A stretch of DNA of 36,587 bases, from assembly GCA_030746775.1 (NCBI GenBank), contig JASLLZ010000019.1, positions 1 through 36,587 of the forward strand, written 5' to 3'. The notes under the pieces were generated by a model. It was not told the DNA's origin, made no database searches, and was given only the letters and a program-made list of their open reading frames with translations. The first letter of the stretch is position 1. Each line of letters begins with the position of its first letter. The stretch is from Rhodospirillales bacterium (GTDB lineage Bacteria; Pseudomonadota; Alphaproteobacteria; Rhodospirillales; JASLLZ01). Position numbers and translations under genes: made by a program. This document shows, piece by piece, positions 33,321 to 36,587 of this stretch.

Positions 33321-34772
33321 CTATTCCTCGACCATTTTGGACAGGACCTCCAGCACCTGGGCGAGGCCGGTGAGGGCGACGCGCGCCCGATCCTCGATCA
33401 GGACGCCGTCCTCGTCGAGCAATCCGCGCTCGGGCGTGACGATGAGGTTGCCCTCCTCGCCGCCCGGCGGATGGATGCCCAGTTGGGCAAGGCCGTTGGC
33501 GATCAGGTTGGTGCCGGCCACCGCATCCTCGTTGGTGAACAGTGGGATGCCGAAGCCGTCGCCGTTCCATGTGCGGGTGTAGTTGATCTCGACGCCGCCG
33601 GTATCGACGGTGTTCTCGATGAGGATCGCCGAGGGATAGCGCTCCGAGAGGGCGGCGAAGGCCTCCACCGCGATTTGGTGGAGACGCTCGGCGTTGGCTT
33701 CGATGAGGTCTGTGTTGTCGCGGATCCATTCGAGGGCCGCCAGTTGGCTGACCAATGCCTCGCGGCCGGGGTCGAAGGCGGCGTAACGCCCCTTGCCGTG
33801 AGGCGGCGAGCCGCCGAAGCGTTCGCTGTGCACCCCCATGGCGCGCCGCAGTCCGATCAAGCGGTCCTCGCGCCCGATGGCCAGGCCGCTGGTCAGGGCG
33901 CCGGCCACCTTGTCCATGCTGAACAGCACCACGTCGGCCGAATAGGCGTCCGGGTGCGAGCCCAGGAAGGGAACGCCGCGCGCCTTGTCGACGATGTAGG
34001 GAACACCGTAGCGGCGCGCAATCTCGCCCATGGCGACCATCAGGGCCGCGGTTCCGTCGTCGGCCTTGGCGCCGCGGCCGAAGCCCGTGGTCTCGTAACC
34101 AAGGGTCGTGATGGCGGTGACCGGGCTGCCGCGCCCCTCGATGACTTCTTGGACCGCCTTGCCGGTCGCCGCCGGGTCGGCGTCGGTGAGCAACGAGACC
34201 ACACTGGGCTTGATGCCGTGGACCTCGTAGCGGGCACCGGCGACCGGCACGATGACGACGTCGAGGCCGGACAGGCGCCGGCCGAGGACGCCCAGCTCAC
34301 CCGCCGTCTGCAGGCGGTCGGAGAGAAAGTCCTTGTAGAGCGGCGGGGTCGGCCGGCCGTAGCTCAAATGGTGTTGGGCATAGAGTTCGTGGAGGCCGAT
34401 GTAGCGCGTCCGATCGCCGGCCCCCGGGCCGACCATCGACGGCGCCGCCAGGGTTTCCAGTGACGCCCACAGCGCCGCCTCGCAGGTGCAAAACGAAACC
34501 GCGTCGTAGTGATCGCCATAGGCCTCCTTCACCACCTGGCGGATGTTTTCGCCGATGGCGTCAAGGCCGGTCGGGCCGCAGGCGCCCTCGGCGATGCGCC
34601 GGATCATGTCGGTCCTCAGATAGCCGGGCCGAGCCGAGTTGCTGCCGGTCAGCGAGATGACGCCCCGCCATTCGTCCGCCATGCCGAGCTTCGGCGCGAC
34701 GTCCTCGGCGACGCGCTTGAGGAAGGTGTCGCGGCCCGCCGCCAGCCGCTGGTAGAACGTGTGTTTGAACAT
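33321..34772 (-). CDS. PLP-dependent fold-type I enzyme (SelA/aminotransferase V-like), substrate unknown
   Basis: A 483-residue protein of the fold-type I PLP class. The likely Schiff-base lysine is Lys288 in LFSMDKVAGALTSG, which resembles the SelA and class V pattern. Asp262 (YIVDKARG) would hold the pyridine nitrogen. CTCEAALWASLE at 95-106 sits where the cofactor phosphate is bound. I cannot assign a reaction; lyase, desulfurase-like and transaminase activities are all possible. Length is larger than a typical class V enzyme. It lies between a D-2-hydroxyacid dehydrogenase and a D-amino-acid dehydrogenase, which suggests a pathway that handles a D-configured amino or hydroxy acid. Confidence 0.75.
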   Translation of the reverse strand: MFKHTFYQRLAAGRDTFLKRVAEDVAPKLGMADEWRGVISLTGSNSARPGYLRTDMIRRIAEGACGPTGLDAIGENIRQVVKEAYGDHYDAVSFCTCEAALWASLETLAAPSMVGPGAGDRTRYIGLHELYAQHHLSYGRPTPPLYKDFLSDRLQTAGELGVLGRRLSGLDVVIVPVAGARYEVHGIKPSVVSLLTDADPAATGKAVQEVIEGRGSPVTAITTLGYETTGFGRGAKADDGTAALMVAMGEIARRYGVPYIVDKARGVPFLGSHPDAYSADVVLFSMDKVAGALTSGLAIGREDRLIGLRRAMGVHSERFGGSPPHGKGRYAAFDPGREALVSQLAALEWIRDNTDLIEANAERLHQIAVEAFAALSERYPSAILIENTVDTGGVEINYTRTWNGDGFGIPLFTNEDAVAGTNLIANGLAQLGIHPPGGEEGNLIVTPERGLLDEDGVLIEDRARVALTGLAQVLEVLSKMVEE

Positions 34773-34795
34773 GGTTGGCCCAGTTCCGCCCTTGT

Positions 34796-35764
34796 TCAGT
34801 ACCCCCGGTCCGGCAGGACGATGTTGATCAGCGCCTCGCCCTTGATATAGCGCTCCAGGTTGTCGCAGAAGACCTCGACGGCGCGTCTCTCCCAGTCCTT
34901 GGGGTCGCCCGTGTGGGGGGTGACGATGACGTTATCGGCGTCCCAGAACGGACTGTCGGCGGGCAGGGGCTCTTCGGAGAAGACATCCATGGCGGCGCCG
35001 GCAAGGGGACCGTCCTTCAAGGCGTCGATCAGCGCCGTCTCGTCGACGATGTCGCCGCGCGCGATGTTGATGAGGGTGGACCCGGGCTTGAAGCGGGCCA
35101 GCCGGGCGGCGTCGAAAAGGCCCCGGGTGCGGTCCGTCCGGGGCAGGGTGAGGGCGACGAAATCGGCCTCCGGAAGACATTCGTCCAGGCTCTCGATGGC
35201 TAGCACCTTCTCGGCATGGGGCGATGTGCCGGGCGCCGTCCTGAGGCCGATGACGCGCATGCCGAGCGCGCTGGCGCGTTTGGCGACGCCGGTTCCGATG
35301 TTGCCCATGCCGACGATTAACAGCGTCCGGCCGTCGACGGTGTCGATGGGGTGGCGTTCCCATTGATGCGCTCTCTGCTGGCGCTGAAAGCGCGGCATGC
35401 CGGCGCAGAACCACAGGATCTGGGTAATGACATATTGTGACAGCGCCGCGACATGGATGCCCGACGAATTGGTGACCGTGACATGGTCCGCATCCCAGGG
35501 CACGATATGATCGCTGCCGGCGCCGCCCGAATGGATCCACTTGATGGTCGAAGACGTGGTCAGTGCTTTTTGCGGGAAGGGTCCGGGCGGGATCCGGCGA
35601 AAGCTCATCACCACTTCGGGCCTGAAGGTCTCCAGGACGTCGGGCACCTCGGTGGAGGTCTTGCACAGCACTTTTTCCAGATCGGGGAAGCGGTCCTCGA
35701 TGATGTCCAGATAAAGCTCCGGCTCGTCATGCAGGACCATGACCTTGGGCCGTTTCTCAGCCAT
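34796..35764 (-). CDS. D-2-hydroxyacid dehydrogenase
   Basis: A 322-residue NAD(P)-dependent enzyme with the Rossmann motif VGMGNIG (151-157). The catalytic residues are Arg236 (NIARGD), Glu265 (FSEEPLP) and His284 (TPHTG). It reduces 2-oxoacids to D-2-hydroxyacids or the reverse, in the glyoxylate/hydroxypyruvate-reductase-like group. ATG 35764 has a strong AAGGGGGG site. It leads the three-gene unit with the PLP enzyme 23 bp downstream, and could act on the oxoacid released by the D-amino-acid dehydrogenase. Confidence 0.92.
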   Translation of the reverse strand: MAEKRPKVMVLHDEPELYLDIIEDRFPDLEKVLCKTSTEVPDVLETFRPEVVMSFRRIPPGPFPQKALTTSSTIKWIHSGGAGSDHIVPWDADHVTVTNSSGIHVAALSQYVITQILWFCAGMPRFQRQQRAHQWERHPIDTVDGRTLLIVGMGNIGTGVAKRASALGMRVIGLRTAPGTSPHAEKVLAIESLDECLPEADFVALTLPRTDRTRGLFDAARLARFKPGSTLINIARGDIVDETALIDALKDGPLAGAAMDVFSEEPLPADSPFWDADNVIVTPHTGDPKDWERRAVEVFCDNLERYIKGEALINIVLPDRGY

Positions 35765-36072
35765 GCGAATTCCCCCCTTGTTTCCGGGCCATTATAGGGG
35801 TGCCGCAAAGGCGAGACAATATCACCACGACCGTCGATGACCTCTGGAGGGCAATTGGAAACGCCCTCAAAGAATTCTCTCCAACCAAATGCAGGAACTA
35901 CCTCGTCAATGCAGGATATTCCTTCTAATCCGAATGTGCTCTAATTCTCCGGGCAGGTGGCTGATTTGCAGAATCAGCAAAAGGCCCGGTACGAAACCAG
36001 TTCGCTCAGGAAATTCACATCATCGCCCATGATCGCATAGGCATAGGCTTGAATCGAACCCTAACATTGCGG
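35765..36072. other. Gene-free interval with transposon debris
   Basis: These 308 bp hold the promoter side of the dehydrogenase operon and the 3' remnant of an IS630-type transposase (to 35928). On the minus strand near 36060-35983 there is a start-less 25-residue coding-like remnant containing AIMGDDVNFLSELVSYRAFC. No other gene was found. Confidence 0.5.
35803..35928 (+). pseudogene. IS630-family transposase, C-terminal remnant
   Basis: The plus-strand frame gives TTTVDDLWRAIGNAL, then KEFSPTKCRNYLVNAGYSF and a stop at 35926. This is the conserved end of IS630-type transposases (LWRAIGDAL.TFTP.EC.NYL.NAGY). No start or catalytic region remains upstream; the sequence passes into the dehydrogenase leader. 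It marks an old deletion or replacement here. Confidence 0.7.
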
Positions 36073-36510
36073 CTATTGCTTGAAGTGGCCCTTGATATTC
36101 TTGGTGGCGCGGATGATGGCATCGACCCAGTTTTGGCGGTTGGACACACCTTCGCGTTGCGCCTGCGCCTCGGACTCGAGCGCCTTGAGCAACACGAGAC
36201 TTGGCCTGCCGTCAACTTGCAGCCCGTAATGTTTCTCTGCTAAGCGAATTCCGGCCTGTGTTTTGGGGCCGTTAATGCCGTCGATGTCCAAGTCGTAAAG
36301 CCCGAACTGCTTCAGGCATCGCTGGATCTCAATCACCAAGTTGACCGCATCCAGACTCCTATCCCGTTCCCGCTCGCCGCAGCCCACAGGGCCATTGGCG
36401 CGACGACCGAGGCTCGCGACGTGACGTGACATTTGCCCTTCCTGCACTATTTGGCGGTAGGCGGCCAAGTTCTCGGCGTGAGTCCTTTGCAGAAACGGGC
36501 ACACGCTCAT
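36073..36510 (-). CDS. Peptidoglycan-binding-domain protein
   Basis: A 145-residue protein. About residues 58-112 (VIEIQRCLKQFGLYDLDIDGINGPKTQAGIRLAEKHYGL) form a PG_binding_1-type domain, with the DG.xGPxTxxGI pattern that binds cell-wall peptide or glycan. The N-terminal 57 residues are Arg-rich with two Cys and no signal peptide, so either the true start is elsewhere or it is phage-like. An internal Met at residue 27 is an alternative start. The tail is basic and helical. It lies between IS630 debris and the start of another insertion sequence, which suggests an accessory or prophage origin. Confidence 0.65.
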   Translation of the reverse strand: MSVCPFLQRTHAENLAAYRQIVQEGQMSRHVASLGRRANGPVGCGERERDRSLDAVNLVIEIQRCLKQFGLYDLDIDGINGPKTQAGIRLAEKHYGLQVDGRPSLVLLKALESEAQAQREGVSNRQNWVDAIIRATKNIKGHFKQ

Positions 36511-36567
36511 TGGTCATCCCCCATTGAGTTGGTCCACCGTTAATATGAGTAAAACGGAGGATCAGAG

Positions 36568-36587
36568 ATGGCGAACAAACGGCATAA
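36568..36587 (+). CDS. Probable IS3-type transposase OrfA, first codons only
   Basis: ATG 36568 has CGGAGG seven bases upstream and encodes MANKRH before the window ends. From memory this opening matches OrfA of IS3-family elements (MANKR.KPEEI). Too little is present for certainty. Confidence 0.4.

Overview
The window is GC-rich and almost gap-free. It looks like chromosome of an alphaproteobacterium, probably a Rhodospirillales-like lineage. This rests on a MipZ-type ParA ATPase, a Suv3-like helicase overlapping an S4 RNA-binding gene, a membrane J-domain protein paired with a VWA-like protein, and many flavin amine oxidases. The taxon is inferred from gene content and was not tested.

Layout. 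1-1,100: a small exported protein and a short recombinase-like protein. 1,083-5,700: a 1-Cys peroxiredoxin, a large three-part flavoprotein that fuses the subunits of HcnABC/opine-oxidase-type dehydrogenases, and a divergent Asp/Glu/hydantoin racemase-family gene. 5,700-9,250: a subtilisin-like protease, a SprA-type HExxH protein, a DAO-family oxidoreductase and a small tail-anchored protein. 9,300-10,000: two tandem paralogous small proteins. 10,100-12,350: an exported GH114-like protein and an L-2-hydroxyglutarate-oxidase-like flavoenzyme. 12,485-15,900: DUF3179 protein, MipZ, VWA-like protein, J-domain protein. 15,987-19,626: a sugar-nucleotide operon (galU, UDP-glucose dehydrogenase, phosphomannomutase).

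19,627-25,725 is a rearranged accessory stretch. It holds a membrane class III cyclase, a truncated cysteine-hydrolase duplicate, an asparagine synthetase whose 3' end runs into that duplicate, and a second cysteine-hydrolase copy split by a complete 2,029-bp IS1595-family element. The element has an 8-bp target duplication, imperfect inverted repeats and two passenger genes. Removing it with one target copy restores the reading frame exactly.

25,726-31,995: a very long perfect hairpin, the S4 protein and helicase, an ArsM-like methyltransferase, a DUF1624 membrane protein, pcm and a short-chain dehydrogenase. 32,012-35,764: a three-gene operon (D-2-hydroxyacid dehydrogenase, PLP enzyme, D-amino-acid dehydrogenase). 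35,765-36,587: IS630 debris, a peptidoglycan-binding-domain protein and the probable start of an IS3-type transposase.

The most notable observation is the ArsM-like methyltransferase at 28,862-29,635. An in-frame UGA sits where relatives carry a conserved Cys. The frame then stays open for 55 family-typical residues, and a bacterial SECIS-like stem-loop begins just after the UGA. It is a strong selenoprotein candidate that ordinary gene calling would truncate at 29,030.
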